A DNA stretch of 64,000 nt from Neisseriaceae bacterium (GCA_017458185.1 JAFTFY010000030.1:1-64000); one strand, 5' to 3'. Counted from the first letter of the stretch, positions 7,551 through 16,570 are shown. Notes: generated from the sequence alone by a model not told the origin. Program-made: numbers and translations.

Positions 7551-9203
7551 TTACTCATTGCTCATTGTATTAAACATTTTCCCCAATAAACTTCGGCGTT
7601 TATTTTGGCGTAAAATGGCGTTTTGTAACGATAAATCATCGCCAATATAACAAAATGTTTTTTTACTTCGTGTAACCGCCGTATAAAGTAAAGAACGGTC
7701 AAAAATTTTTTCGCTGTTTTGTTCTTCGTCTTCAATATATTTTTTAGGTGTAATTAAAAATATATGGTTATATTCTGAACCTTGACTTTTATGCACGGTA
7801 ATGGCAAAAGCGTCTTCAAAATTGTTGATGCGTGGTATCTCAATACCGTTTTGATGATTGGGAAAATATACTTTATTATTCAATACAATACCAATATCGC
7901 CATTGTAAATATCTAATGTTACATTATTTTCTGTAATCATAATGGCTTTGCCGTTAAAAAATCCTTTACCGTGTCCTTTGTGCATTAAAAAATCTAAAAA
8001 TTGCCGATTAAAGCGTTGTGCGTCATATCGCAATACGCATAAAACCATTGTATGGTAAAAACAATCAAAGGCTTTTTTAATGTTATTTTCGCTAATCGCT
8101 TGCCAATAATCTTTTTGCAAATCATAGTATTCTTCGCATAATTGTTGGCTATCGTTTTTTTGTATGATTTCATTTGAAAATTGTTGAAAACAATTTAATG
8201 CTTTTTCAGGATTATTGTTAATAATTGCAGACGCTAAAACACCAATACCGCTTTTTTCATCAAAACGGCGGGAGATGGTTAAATGAGAAACGCAATCAGA
8301 CAAAACACTTTTTTCATCAATTTGGCTGATTTGCTCTAAAACTGCCCCTGCTCCCACACTCGGTAATTGGTTTTTATCGCCCAATAAAATTAAGCGTGTA
8401 TTTTTACCAATCGCATTAAATAGTTGATAAGCAATATTCAATTCTATCATTGATGATTCATCAACAATAACAATATCATAAGGCAATGGATTTTGTTGAT
8501 TGTATTCGGATTTATTCAAAGGCGGACGAATATTTAATAAACGGTGTAAGGTTTTTCCTTGTAATTGCGATAAATGTTGTTTTATTTCAGGCTGCCTGAA
8601 AGAAAGTTTTTCTAAACCGTTGATTAACGACTGCTGCAAATGTGCCGCCGCCTTGCCAGTGGGTGCCGTTAAGGCAATATTGGTCAGTGTTGGTTGTTGA
8701 TGACACAACAGGGCTAACAATTTTGCCACAGTCGTGGTTTTGCCCGTGCCAGGCCCGCCGCTAATTAGCGAAAAACGACAACGCAAAGCCTTTTCAACGG
8801 CGGCTTTTTGTTGCAAATTACTCTCTAAAAACAAAGGGGTATCTTCTTGAAAATAAGTTTGCAATAAATCATTGTACGCGTAAATAGCAGGGGGCGTTGT
8901 GCATAAATCGTGCAAACAGCGTGCTACGCTGTATTCTAAATGATAAATTTTATGTAAAAACAAATAGTTATCTTGCAAAATTAAAGGAGCGGTATCATCG
9001 GGGGCAAAAGCAATTAAAGGCGAACACTGGCGTGCAACTTGTTGTTGTTGTTCATTTAATTCAATAAACGAATGTCCGTTTTCCCAAGCGTCTAAAACAG
9101 CGTTCAAAAAAGGCGTGGCTAATTCGGCATTTTTGGGGCTAATGCGTTGAAAAAATAGATAAAATGGGTTAATTGTATTGTTTGCCTTTGCCACTTTAAA
9201 CAC
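7551..9203 (-). CDS. recD: Exodeoxyribonuclease V subunit alpha (RecD)
   Basis: 550 aa, SF1B helicase subunit of RecBCD that processes double-strand ends. Walker A G-G-P-G-T-G-K-T-T near residue 150, V-I-V-D-E-S-S-M (motif II), L-G-D-K-N-Q-L-P-S-V (motif III), and the C-terminal V-H-K-S-Q-G-S-E-Y and Y-T-A-V-T-R-S-K motifs are all seen. Slightly shorter than the E. coli protein (608 aa). recB and recC are not adjacent, as in other Neisseriaceae. A DUS in the gene encodes S-F-R-Q-P-E in the region after the first helicase motif. Convergent with rhlE, with a DUS in the 44-bp gap. Confidence 0.94.
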   Translation of the reverse strand: MFKVAKANNTINPFYLFFQRISPKNAELATPFLNAVLDAWENGHSFIELNEQQQQVARQCSPLIAFAPDDTAPLILQDNYLFLHKIYHLEYSVARCLHDLCTTPPAIYAYNDLLQTYFQEDTPLFLESNLQQKAAVEKALRCRFSLISGGPGTGKTTTVAKLLALLCHQQPTLTNIALTAPTGKAAAHLQQSLINGLEKLSFRQPEIKQHLSQLQGKTLHRLLNIRPPLNKSEYNQQNPLPYDIVIVDESSMIELNIAYQLFNAIGKNTRLILLGDKNQLPSVGAGAVLEQISQIDEKSVLSDCVSHLTISRRFDEKSGIGVLASAIINNNPEKALNCFQQFSNEIIQKNDSQQLCEEYYDLQKDYWQAISENNIKKAFDCFYHTMVLCVLRYDAQRFNRQFLDFLMHKGHGKGFFNGKAIMITENNVTLDIYNGDIGIVLNNKVYFPNHQNGIEIPRINNFEDAFAITVHKSQGSEYNHIFLITPKKYIEDEEQNSEKIFDRSLLYTAVTRSKKTFCYIGDDLSLQNAILRQNKRRSLLGKMFNTMSNE

Positions 9204-9248
9204 CTATTTGAAAACGAATATTCATCATTGCTAAATGACGCTTAAAAT

Positions 9249-9447
9249 TGTGGATAACTTTGTGGATAACTTTTTTACAACAAAAAATTTCCTTTGAAAT
9301 CAAGACCCCGATTTTTTGTACTTGCTTTTTTTGCTTTTCTATATTCTCTATATAAATCAAGTTATTACAAAATTTCATTAGGCTTGGCTTGGGTTTTTTA
9401 TGTGCTTTTGGGTTGAACTTTTTTTCGCTTTTTTGCTGTGTGTATAA
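9249..9447 (+). promoter_or_regulatory. Cluster of three DnaA-box matches in an AT-rich gap
   Basis: TGTGGATAA (perfect DnaA box TTATCCACA on the other strand) occurs at 9249-9257 and 9261-9269, twelve bases apart in the same direction; TGTGTATAA, which also fits TTATNCACA, is at 9439-9447. The surrounding 287-bp gap (9204-9490) is very T-rich on the plus strand and holds no credible gene. It could regulate recD or folP, titrate DnaA or take part in initiation. No dnaA gene is in the window. Confidence 0.5.
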
Positions 9448-9490
9448 CCTTTTTGCGGTGTGCTTTGAATTTATTATAAATTATTCTTTT

Positions 9491-10336
9491 TCAGGCAGCC
9501 TGAAAATCCTGATAGGCTTTCATCACCAATAAAGCGTCTCGCGTGGCTTTGACATGATGCACGCGAATCACATTCGCACCAAGCCTAACACTTTCCATAG
9601 CGGCGGCAATGCTTGCCACTTCTCGTTTTTGCGGGTCGGTTTCGGCAATAATTGCCCCCAAAACGCTTTTACGCGAAACGCCAATTAAATACGGCAGATT
9701 TTCAGGCAGCCATTTTGCTGGATTAGCAAGCAAAGATAGATTGTGTTCAACCGTTTTACCAAAGCCAATACCAGGGTCCAACAGCAGGCGGTTTTTGCTA
9801 ATGCCTGCGGCAACACAAGCGTTAATGCGTTGTTGTAAAAAGGATTTTACTTCATCACACACACTGTGATATTGCGGATTGTGCTGCATATTTTCAGGCA
9901 GCCCCTGCATATGCATTAGGCAAATGCCAATCTTTGGATATTGCGACAACAGGGCAACCGCCCCTGTATCGGTTAAGGCGGCAATATCATTGATTATATC
10001 TACTACATTGTTTTCTAATGATTTTTTCATCACACCTGTGTGGCGAGTATCCAAAGAAATCGGCACTTGCCATGTGGCAATTTCTTGCAAAACTTCGCTT
10101 ACCCTTTGCCATTCTTCGTCAGATGACAAAGGCAGGGCATTCGGACGCGTGGATTCGCCGCCAATATCCAAAATATCCGCACCGTCTTTCACCAGTTGTT
10201 CGGCGTGTTGCAAAGCCGCCTTAACGCTGTGCGAATACACGCCGCCGTCCGAAAACGAATCAGGCGTTAAATTCACAATGCCCATAATTTTGGGGCTGTT
10301 GCAATCAATAGAAAATCGCCCGCATTGCCATTGCAT
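9491..10336 (-). CDS. folP: Dihydropteroate synthase
   Basis: 281 aa TIM-barrel enzyme that joins p-aminobenzoate to hydroxymethyl-dihydropterin pyrophosphate; the sulfonamide target. The N-terminal G-I-V-N-L-T-P-D-S-F-S-D-G-G pterin-loop motif, D-I-L-D-I-G-G-E-S-T-R-P, the L-D-P-G-I-G-F-G-K-T segment and the C-terminal R-V-H-x-V motif are all present. The length is typical of DHPS (275-285 aa). It is followed downstream by the AT-rich DnaA-box gap and preceded by a REP hairpin that belongs to the RAYT locus. Confidence 0.96.
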   Translation of the reverse strand: MQWQCGRFSIDCNSPKIMGIVNLTPDSFSDGGVYSHSVKAALQHAEQLVKDGADILDIGGESTRPNALPLSSDEEWQRVSEVLQEIATWQVPISLDTRHTGVMKKSLENNVVDIINDIAALTDTGAVALLSQYPKIGICLMHMQGLPENMQHNPQYHSVCDEVKSFLQQRINACVAAGISKNRLLLDPGIGFGKTVEHNLSLLANPAKWLPENLPYLIGVSRKSVLGAIIAETDPQKREVASIAAAMESVRLGANVIRVHHVKATRDALLVMKAYQDFQAA

Positions 10337-10362
10337 TGGTTTGTCCTTTTATGTTTCTGTAT

Positions 10363-10409
10363 CGCCGTAGGGTGGGATTGCTATCCCACCGCAACGCCGA
10401 TAGGCGTTG
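10363..10409. repeat. REP hairpin, left flank of the RAYT gene
   Basis: CGCCGTAG followed by GGTGGGAT-TGCT-ATCCCACC, then CAACGCC-loop-GGCGTTG. It ends three bases from the stop of the transposase gene and is an inverted partner of 11021-11065. Confidence 0.85.
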
Positions 10410-10411
10410 TT

Positions 10412-10948
10412 TTAATCATCATACAAGTGAATACTTAAATCATCAACCGTATTACCCCAATCGATTGAATAAAAACCTTGTTTGACATCTCGATGAAATG
10501 ATGAATATTTCCAATCTCGTACTCGTTTTACATATTTGTGTTTTACAGGATTAAAATAAATATAATTGATGTGCCGTTCTAAATCTAATTCATCACGAAT
10601 TAAATGTTCCCAATAGCGGCGTTGCCAAATACCTGTTTCGCCTTTATCTAATTTACTTTGATTAGGATTTCTATATTTTTCAGGTATCCTAATTGAAAAA
10701 TTATATTTTATTGAGTTAATTATTTTAGAATAATTTTTTTCTTGTTCAGGTAATTGCATAATAAAATGAAAATGGTCAGGTAAAATACAAATAGCAATCG
10801 TCTTAAATGAATAAAAAGACAATGTTTCGGCGTATGCTTGACGAAATTCTTCAATATATTTATATAATAATTTAAGTTTTCTATTTTCCAAAACAACAGT
10901 AAAAAAATAAATACCGCCGTATGTAAAATTTCTTCGGTAATTAGACAT
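10412..10948 (-). CDS. REP-associated tyrosine transposase (RAYT, Y1_Tnp family)
   Basis: 178 aa, IS200/IS605-like single-strand transposase of the RAYT class. The HUH metal motif is L-P-D-H59-F-H61-F, and the nucleophile is likely Y129 in H-I-N-Y-I-Y-F-N-P-V. The conserved W-Q-R-R-Y-W-E-H-L-I-R block (108-118) and D-W-K-Y-S-S (145-150) are RAYT signatures. RAYTs bind and cleave REP hairpins and are kept as single domesticated copies. Here two inverted GTAG-headed REPs lie immediately on either side, a textbook REPtron, and further REPs occur across the window. Confidence 0.9.
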   Translation of the reverse strand: MSNYRRNFTYGGIYFFTVVLENRKLKLLYKYIEEFRQAYAETLSFYSFKTIAICILPDHFHFIMQLPEQEKNYSKIINSIKYNFSIRIPEKYRNPNQSKLDKGETGIWQRRYWEHLIRDELDLERHINYIYFNPVKHKYVKRVRDWKYSSFHRDVKQGFYSIDWGNTVDDLSIHLYDD

Positions 10949-11020
10949 AAAAATCCTTAAATTATTTAATTAAATACACAGATTTTAATATTTTATTTCA
11001 GGCAGCCTGAAACCTTTAAT

Positions 11021-11065
11021 CAACGCCTTGCGGCGTTGTGGTGGGTTAGCAAACCCACCCTACGC
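11021..11065. repeat. REP hairpin, right flank of the RAYT gene
   Basis: CAACGCC-loop-GGCGTTG followed by GGTGGGTT-AGCA-AACCCACC and CTACGC; inverse orientation to 10363-10409. The stem bases next to the loop differ from the left copy on both arms, so pairing is kept. Confidence 0.85.
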
Positions 11066-11087
11066 AGGTCTTAACATTTTAGTGTTA

Positions 11088-13661
11088 TTATTTCTTCGCC
11101 AAAAAATCCTGTGCAAAGCGTTGCAATACGCCGCCTGCTTTGTAAATGGACACTTCTTCGGCGGTGTCTAATCGGCATTGCATTTTAACTTCTGTGCAAC
11201 TACCGTCTTGGCGTTGAATGTGTAAAACCATTTCGCCGCGTGCTTTGAGATCGCCTGAAACGCTGTATATTTCTGTGCCGTCTAATTTTAGGCTGTGGCG
11301 GTTGTTGTCGTTGATAAATTGCAGCGGCAGAACGCCCATGCCGATTAAGTTGGTGCGGTGTATGCGTTCAAAGCCTTCGGCGGCAACCACTTCTACGCCT
11401 GCTAACCGCACGCCTTTGGCTGCCCAGTCGCGGCTGGAACCTTGTCCGTAGTCCGCTCCTGCGATGATAATCAGCGGTTGTTCGCGTTGCATATAGGTTT
11501 CAATCGCTTCCCACATTCTGACGACTTCGCCGTCTGGTTCGATTCTGGCGTATGAGCCTTGCTCACCGACCATTTCGTTGAATAATTTTGGATTAGCAAA
11601 AGTCGCTCTTTGGGCGGTTAAGTGGTCGCCCCTGTGGGTTGCGTAGGAATTAAAATCTTCTTCTGGCAGACCCATTTTTGCCAAGTATTCACCTGCCGCA
11701 GAATCAGGCAAAATGGCGTTAGACGGCGAAATGTGGTCGGTGGTAATGTTGTCGGGCAAAATGGCTAATGGACGCAGGTTTTGCAATTTGCGTTCTTTTG
11801 CCAAAGCCCCTTCCCAGTAAGGCGGACGGCGGATATAAGTGGATTTTTCTCGCCATTCATACAGGGGACTGTTTGATTTTTCTGCGGTTTTTTGCTCAAA
11901 CATTGGCAGATAAATCTTGCGGAATTGTTCGGGTTTGACAAACTTGGCAACCGTATCGTCAATTTCTTCATCATCTGCCCAAATGTCGTTTAAGCGAATG
12001 TCGCGTCCGTTATATTCGCCCAAAACGCCGTTTTGAATATCAAAATGAATAGAACCTGCAATGGCATACGCCACAACCAAAGGCGGAGACGCAATAAACG
12101 CTTGTTTGGCATAAGGGTGAATGCGTCCGTCAAAGTTGCGATTGCCTGATAAAACAGCGGTTGTGTATAAGTCTCGCTCGATAATTTGTTGCTGAATGGC
12201 AGGGTCTAATGCACCGCTCATACCGTTGCAAGTGGTGCAGGCAAAAGCGACTATACCAAAGCCTAATTTTTCTAATTCAGGCAGTAGTCTCGCTTCTTGT
12301 AAATACAATTCAGCCACTTTGGAACCTGGTGCAAAAGACGATTTCACCCATTCTTTTCGCATTAAACCGTAGCGGTTGGCGTTGCGTGCCAAAAGTGCGG
12401 CAGAAATTACATTTCTTGGGTTGGAAGTGTTGGTGCAACTGGTGATGGCGGCAATGATGACTGCTCCGTCAGGCATTAAATTGGTTTCAGGCTGCCTGAA
12501 ATCTGTTTTGGCAATGCCTTTTTCGCTTAATTCCGATACCGACACTCTCGCATGTGGGCGTGAAGGTCCTGCAATGCTGCGAACCACATTCGACAAATCA
12601 AAACGCAAAACGCGTGGATAGACCACTTCGATTAAATCATCAGCCCACAAGCCTGCGGTTTTGGCGTAATTCTCAACCAAATCCTCATTATCGCGTCCAG
12701 TTAATTTAAGATAATCAATAGTTTGTTTATCAATCGCAAACAAGGCGGCGGTTGCACCGTATTCGGGTGTCATATTGCTAATTGTGGCTCTATCGCCCAC
12801 CGACAAATCCGCCACACCTTGTCCAAAAAATTCCACAAACGCCCCCACAACCTTTTCACGGCGTAAAAATTCGGTTAAATGTAGCACTATATCCGTTGCT
12901 GTAATACCTGCCGCTCGTTTGCCGACAATTTCCACGCCAACAATTTCAGGCAGCCGCATCATAGACGCTCGCCCCAACATCACGCTTTCCGCTTCCAAAC
13001 CGCCCACGCCGACTGAAATTACGCCCAAAGCGTCTGTATGCGGCGTGTGGCTATCCGTGCCAACACAACAATCAGGAAACGCCACGCCGTTTTCCACCGC
13101 AATCACAGGGGAAAGTTTTTCCAAGTTAATTTGGTGCATAATTCCATTGCCAGCTGGCACAACATCGATATTTTCAAACGCCGTTTTTGTCCAGTTGATA
13201 AAATGAAAACGATCCGCATTACGGCGTTCTTCCACCGCACGATTTTTAGCGAACGCGTCTTGATCAAAACCGCCAAACTCCACCGCCAAGGAGTGATCGA
13301 CAATCAACTGCGTTTTCACCACAGGATTGACTTCATGCGGATTACCACCAGCGGCAGCAATGGCATCACGCAAACCTGCCAAATCCACCAAAGCCGTCTG
13401 CCCCAAAATATCGTGGCACACCACCCGCACAGGATACCAAGCAAAATCTTCCGTATTTTCCTGCAAGGCTAACTGCGTCAAACCCGTTTGCACCATTTGT
13501 GGATTGTCGATTTTTTCGGCATTTCGCAGTAAATTTTCCGCAAAAATGCGTAAGCAATACGGCATTTTTTCATACGCATGCGGCAAAATTTCGTTAATCG
13601 CCGCCTTTGCGTCAAAGTATTCTAAATTTGTGTTGGGTAACGGTTTGCGGTAGGTGTTCAT
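11088..13661 (-). CDS. acnD: Fe/S-dependent 2-methylisocitrate dehydratase AcnD
   Basis: 857 aa aconitase-superfamily enzyme. The N-terminus (N-T-Y-R-K-P-L-P-N-T-N-L-E-Y-F-D) and overall size match AcnD, the iron-sulfur dehydratase of the 2-methylcitrate cycle for propionate use, rather than housekeeping AcnA or AcnB. Cluster ligands are in S-C-T-N-T (near residue 410) and C-T-T-C-N-G-M (near 478). Normally it is next to prpB, prpC and prpF; none is adjacent here, so it is either dispersed or reused as an aconitase. A DUS encodes D-F-R-Q-P-E near residue 390. Confidence 0.88.
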   Translation of the reverse strand: MNTYRKPLPNTNLEYFDAKAAINEILPHAYEKMPYCLRIFAENLLRNAEKIDNPQMVQTGLTQLALQENTEDFAWYPVRVVCHDILGQTALVDLAGLRDAIAAAGGNPHEVNPVVKTQLIVDHSLAVEFGGFDQDAFAKNRAVEERRNADRFHFINWTKTAFENIDVVPAGNGIMHQINLEKLSPVIAVENGVAFPDCCVGTDSHTPHTDALGVISVGVGGLEAESVMLGRASMMRLPEIVGVEIVGKRAAGITATDIVLHLTEFLRREKVVGAFVEFFGQGVADLSVGDRATISNMTPEYGATAALFAIDKQTIDYLKLTGRDNEDLVENYAKTAGLWADDLIEVVYPRVLRFDLSNVVRSIAGPSRPHARVSVSELSEKGIAKTDFRQPETNLMPDGAVIIAAITSCTNTSNPRNVISAALLARNANRYGLMRKEWVKSSFAPGSKVAELYLQEARLLPELEKLGFGIVAFACTTCNGMSGALDPAIQQQIIERDLYTTAVLSGNRNFDGRIHPYAKQAFIASPPLVVAYAIAGSIHFDIQNGVLGEYNGRDIRLNDIWADDEEIDDTVAKFVKPEQFRKIYLPMFEQKTAEKSNSPLYEWREKSTYIRRPPYWEGALAKERKLQNLRPLAILPDNITTDHISPSNAILPDSAAGEYLAKMGLPEEDFNSYATHRGDHLTAQRATFANPKLFNEMVGEQGSYARIEPDGEVVRMWEAIETYMQREQPLIIIAGADYGQGSSRDWAAKGVRLAGVEVVAAEGFERIHRTNLIGMGVLPLQFINDNNRHSLKLDGTEIYSVSGDLKARGEMVLHIQRQDGSCTEVKMQCRLDTAEEVSIYKAGGVLQRFAQDFLAKK

Positions 13662-13719
13662 TTGTGTTTCCTTGTTATATACAAAAGGTTTAGCTTACGC
13701 CGTAGGCTCGCAGAAACTT

Positions 13720-13780
13720 CGGCTTGATGACTTCGTAATCCCTTATTGACTTCGTCAATAAAGATTTTGACTTCATCAAA
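13720..13780. repeat. Short inverted motifs TTGACTTCGTCAA
   Basis: Three successive degenerate copies of a small hairpin (GATGACTTCGTAATC, TTATTGACTTCGTCAATAA, TTGACTTCATCAAAA) upstream of acnD. They may be worn hairpin modules of the repeat families seen elsewhere, or a regulatory site. The rest of 13662-13945 holds two DUS and no gene. Confidence 0.4.
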
Positions 13781-13945
13781 ATAAACCTTGTTTTAGGCTG
13801 CCTGAAAGACTTGAAAGGGGTTATTTTACTCTGTTTTAAGGGGTTCTAAAAATGAAAAAAATATTTGACATGACACAAAAAGCATTTTTTGATAAGGTTT
13901 TCAGGCTGCCTGAAAAAATATTCAAAGTTTGAGTTTTTTGAAATA

Positions 13946-14443
13946 TCAAAAACGCCAACCTTGTTCATTCATAAATGTTTCCAAATCAATACAACGAATA
14001 CCAAAATGCTGGCAAACATTTGGAATTTTGGCAGCTTTAGGTTTGGGTTCAAGCTCATCTTTATCATGATCCCATCCCTCTTCCGTAACAACCGTTGCGT
14101 TATACTGTTTAGCACAAGCGACAACAAAAGGATCTGCAACAGGTTGTCCTTTGAGTTGTTGTTTTTTACCAATCAAACCAGCAAAATTTTGGGTTCGTAA
14201 TATTTCACTGACAAACTCGGTTTCTTCTGCTGTTGGTTTTTTGAAAATTGATTTTTTATTTTTCACCCATTCTTGAAGTTCTTTACTAATATCTTGCCTT
14301 TTAAGTTCGTTGAAAACTTCTTTGGTTGAAATCATTTCTTCATGCTCAACTAATTCATCAATCTTTTGCCATATTGATCCAAAAATTGCAGGATAAAAAT
14401 GTTGCAGGGCACGAATAGAGCAAGTATCGAAAACATATTTCAT
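13946..14443 (-). CDS. DUF4411 PIN-like protein (putative toxin)
   Basis: 165 aa. The start M-K-Y-V-F-D-T-C-S-I-R with D6 and the later acidic positions (E45 region, D-P-F-V-V-A-C-A near 125, and E-E-G-W near 143) fit the PIN-like nuclease family DUF4411. Its start overlaps the stop of the upstream XRE/ImmA gene by four bases. The pair DUF4411 plus a helix-turn-helix metallopeptidase is recurrent in bacteria and is regarded as toxin-antitoxin-like. Function here is inferred from that context. Confidence 0.75.
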   Translation of the reverse strand: MKYVFDTCSIRALQHFYPAIFGSIWQKIDELVEHEEMISTKEVFNELKRQDISKELQEWVKNKKSIFKKPTAEETEFVSEILRTQNFAGLIGKKQQLKGQPVADPFVVACAKQYNATVVTEEGWDHDKDELEPKPKAAKIPNVCQHFGIRCIDLETFMNEQGWRF

Positions 14444-15615
14444 ACGCTTGCTCCTTGTAAAAATGTTTCCTCAAATTTGGCATAATTTTTGGGTTTTAGT
14501 CCCAACAATTCCGCGGCTTGTTCTAAACTAATTTGTTGCCGATAATGACGACCAATCACTTCACCTGCAAAACGCTCACTGATATAAGTTTTTTGACTCC
14601 GATACCAATCGCCGCCGCTACCCGTTTTTTTAAGTTGTGCTGTCCAAATTCTTGATTTTTCATTATAAAACGAACGACTGACATAACCTTTATCAAGCAA
14701 TCTTCGTAAAACCGCTTCTCTACTTACACCATAGCGTTTAGCAAGTGTAGCAAACTGTTCTTCTGTTGCTTGTTCAACATTTGAAGGTAAGCGTTTTACC
14801 TGTTCTCTAAAATCTTGTTCAGGTATCAATATTTCTGCCGCAATAGCATTGCAAAATTGTTCTATTTTTTGATGAATACTCGATAATTGATTGATATAAG
14901 AAGAATCAAATTTACTGATTCCGTTCATATCCAACAACAAATGAGCCAATTCGTGCATCAAACTAAATATTTGCCGTGTCTTGGTTGTACTGTTGTTAAT
15001 CAATATAATCGGAAAATTTTCATCAATTAAACAAAAACCTGAAATATCTTTTTGTTTAAATGTGTCCTTAAACACAAATATGCCACACTCTTCTATGGCT
15101 TGTCGCCACGCTTTTAAAGCCTGTTCATCAGATTTCCAATCAATTTGTTTTTGTAAAGTAATACCCAATTTTTCTCGTACTAATTGTGCTTGGGTAGCAA
15201 CATGATCCGAAAAAGAAAGTAAAACTTCTTTCCATATTTTTTGATTTGCAGGATTTTTGCCACTAAAAATATCAAATAAAGAAAGTTGATATGCATGGGC
15301 TTTACGGATTTTAAGACAAGTATCTTTTTCAAGTGTTTCCATATCCGCAAGCGGTAATGTGCGAAACTCACTTTTAGGTAATTTTTCTTCAGGTACAACA
15401 GGAAGAAAAAAAGTTGCTAACGGTCGTTTATAAACTTCGTATGCCAATTTTTCTAACTGGGAATAAGTCGGTGCGGAAGTCCCATTTTCCCATGCTTCAA
15501 TCTCTTCTGATTTTCGTTTAAGCGTCGTCGCCACTTGAGAAAGAGTCATATTTACCGTTGTTCTCGCCCAACGGAGTATCTGTGGATTCACCCCTGTAAC
15601 AGATTTGCTCGGCAT
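14440..15615 (-). CDS. XRE-family regulator with ImmA/IrrE metallopeptidase domain
   Basis: 391 aa. A Cro/CI-type helix-turn-helix occupies about residues 10-60 (L-S-Q-V-A-T-T-L ... I-E-A-W-E-N-G). The ImmA/IrrE zinc-peptidase domain follows, with H-E-L-A-H at 221-225 and the downstream E-x-x-x-N-A-I-A-A-E zinc-glutamate helix near 250-262. Homologues cleave a partner regulator or act as antitoxin. First gene of a two-gene unit with the PIN-like gene. The 152-bp gap upstream probably carries the promoter. Confidence 0.85.
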   Translation of the reverse strand: MPSKSVTGVNPQILRWARTTVNMTLSQVATTLKRKSEEIEAWENGTSAPTYSQLEKLAYEVYKRPLATFFLPVVPEEKLPKSEFRTLPLADMETLEKDTCLKIRKAHAYQLSLFDIFSGKNPANQKIWKEVLLSFSDHVATQAQLVREKLGITLQKQIDWKSDEQALKAWRQAIEECGIFVFKDTFKQKDISGFCLIDENFPIILINNSTTKTRQIFSLMHELAHLLLDMNGISKFDSSYINQLSSIHQKIEQFCNAIAAEILIPEQDFREQVKRLPSNVEQATEEQFATLAKRYGVSREAVLRRLLDKGYVSRSFYNEKSRIWTAQLKKTGSGGDWYRSQKTYISERFAGEVIGRHYRQQISLEQAAELLGLKPKNYAKFEETFLQGASV

Positions 15616-15767
15616 AATATGTTCCTTGCTACTTATCTTGCGACATTCGCTATTTTTCTAAAACTGAATAATGATAAACCATAATTCAATATATTTAAAA
15701 CTTAAATTCTTGCTACATTTAAGCACTTTCAGGCAGCCTGAAACCCCAAAACTGCCTGACTTTTTCT

Positions 15768-16553
15768 TTATCTCTGGTCTTTATCAATCGACTGTAATAC
15801 CAAAATAGACAAAGCCAGAAAAATGACGGTAAATAAAAGCAACACGCCCCAGCAGGAAAGTAAATTCGGGTTTTCTTTGGGAAAGGCAATCGCCATCATG
15901 GCGTTTGTTCCCCACTTGCTTAAAGTGAGATTGCTCACCCAAGTCATTATTTTGGGTAACTGCAACACAATGCCCGCAAAGGCAATTTGTAAAATCATCA
16001 CAAACGGCATGGCTTTCATGGCGTCAAAGGTGTTTTTTAAGAAAGACGAAACAAACAGCCCCATTGCGTCTGCCGCAACGGTGATGATAATCATGGTGAG
16101 TAAATAAGCAGGAAGCCGCATAAACGAATGCGAATACGCACCGTCTTCGCCCGCACCCATAATGGCAGAAAAATACCACGCCGTAATAATGCCCCAAGTA
16201 ACGAATGCGTGAAGCAAACAAATAAAGAAATCAAACGCGGCATAGCCTAAAATATAAGAAGAAATGTGCATGCCACTGCGGTGTTCGTGCTTGATAATTT
16301 CGCGTTCCGCACACACTAATCGCACCGAGTTAAACACGCCGTAAAAAATGCAAATCGTGGCCAATATAAAAAAACCTGATTTGGACATTTGCTCTTCTTT
16401 AAACATTTGCTCGCCCAAAACCAAAGCCAGCAAAAAGCCGATGACGAGCGTGTAAATAATTGTTCGAGACAGCCCTTTGCCGTTTAAGTATTCTCGTTTG
16501 CGTTTGCCAAAATAAATTTGAATTTGTTTGATACGAGACGAATATTCCATCAT
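15768..16553 (-). CDS. ABC-2 type transporter permease (ABCG-like)
   Basis: 261 aa, six predicted membrane segments (about 30-50, 60-80, 105-130, 150-172, 180-200, 235-255). The layout and the N-S-V-R-L-V-C-A-E-R-E-I-I-K-H-E-H-R-S-G-M segment resemble the ABC2_membrane domain of ABCG/White-type exporters, including the reentrant E-R-x-x-x-x-x-E signature. It lies 17 bases downstream of the ATPase gene, so the two form one half-transporter. Substrate unknown. Confidence 0.8.
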   Translation of the reverse strand: MMEYSSRIKQIQIYFGKRKREYLNGKGLSRTIIYTLVIGFLLALVLGEQMFKEEQMSKSGFFILATICIFYGVFNSVRLVCAEREIIKHEHRSGMHISSYILGYAAFDFFICLLHAFVTWGIITAWYFSAIMGAGEDGAYSHSFMRLPAYLLTMIIITVAADAMGLFVSSFLKNTFDAMKAMPFVMILQIAFAGIVLQLPKIMTWVSNLTLSKWGTNAMMAIAFPKENPNLLSCWGVLLLFTVIFLALSILVLQSIDKDQR

Positions 16554-16570
16554 GACAATCTTTTCCCTAA

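Noticed and set aside
7388..7573. Frame overlapping the end of the RhlE helicase gene, possibly showing a frameshifted C-terminus
   Set aside because: The main frame runs on to a sensible basic tail and stop; RhlE tails are variable, so a frameshift cannot be claimed.
9196..9378. 60-aa minus-strand frame upstream of recD
   Set aside because: It lies in the DnaA-box/AT-rich gap, has Lys/Ile-rich composition as expected by chance, and overlaps the recD start without a good ribosome site.
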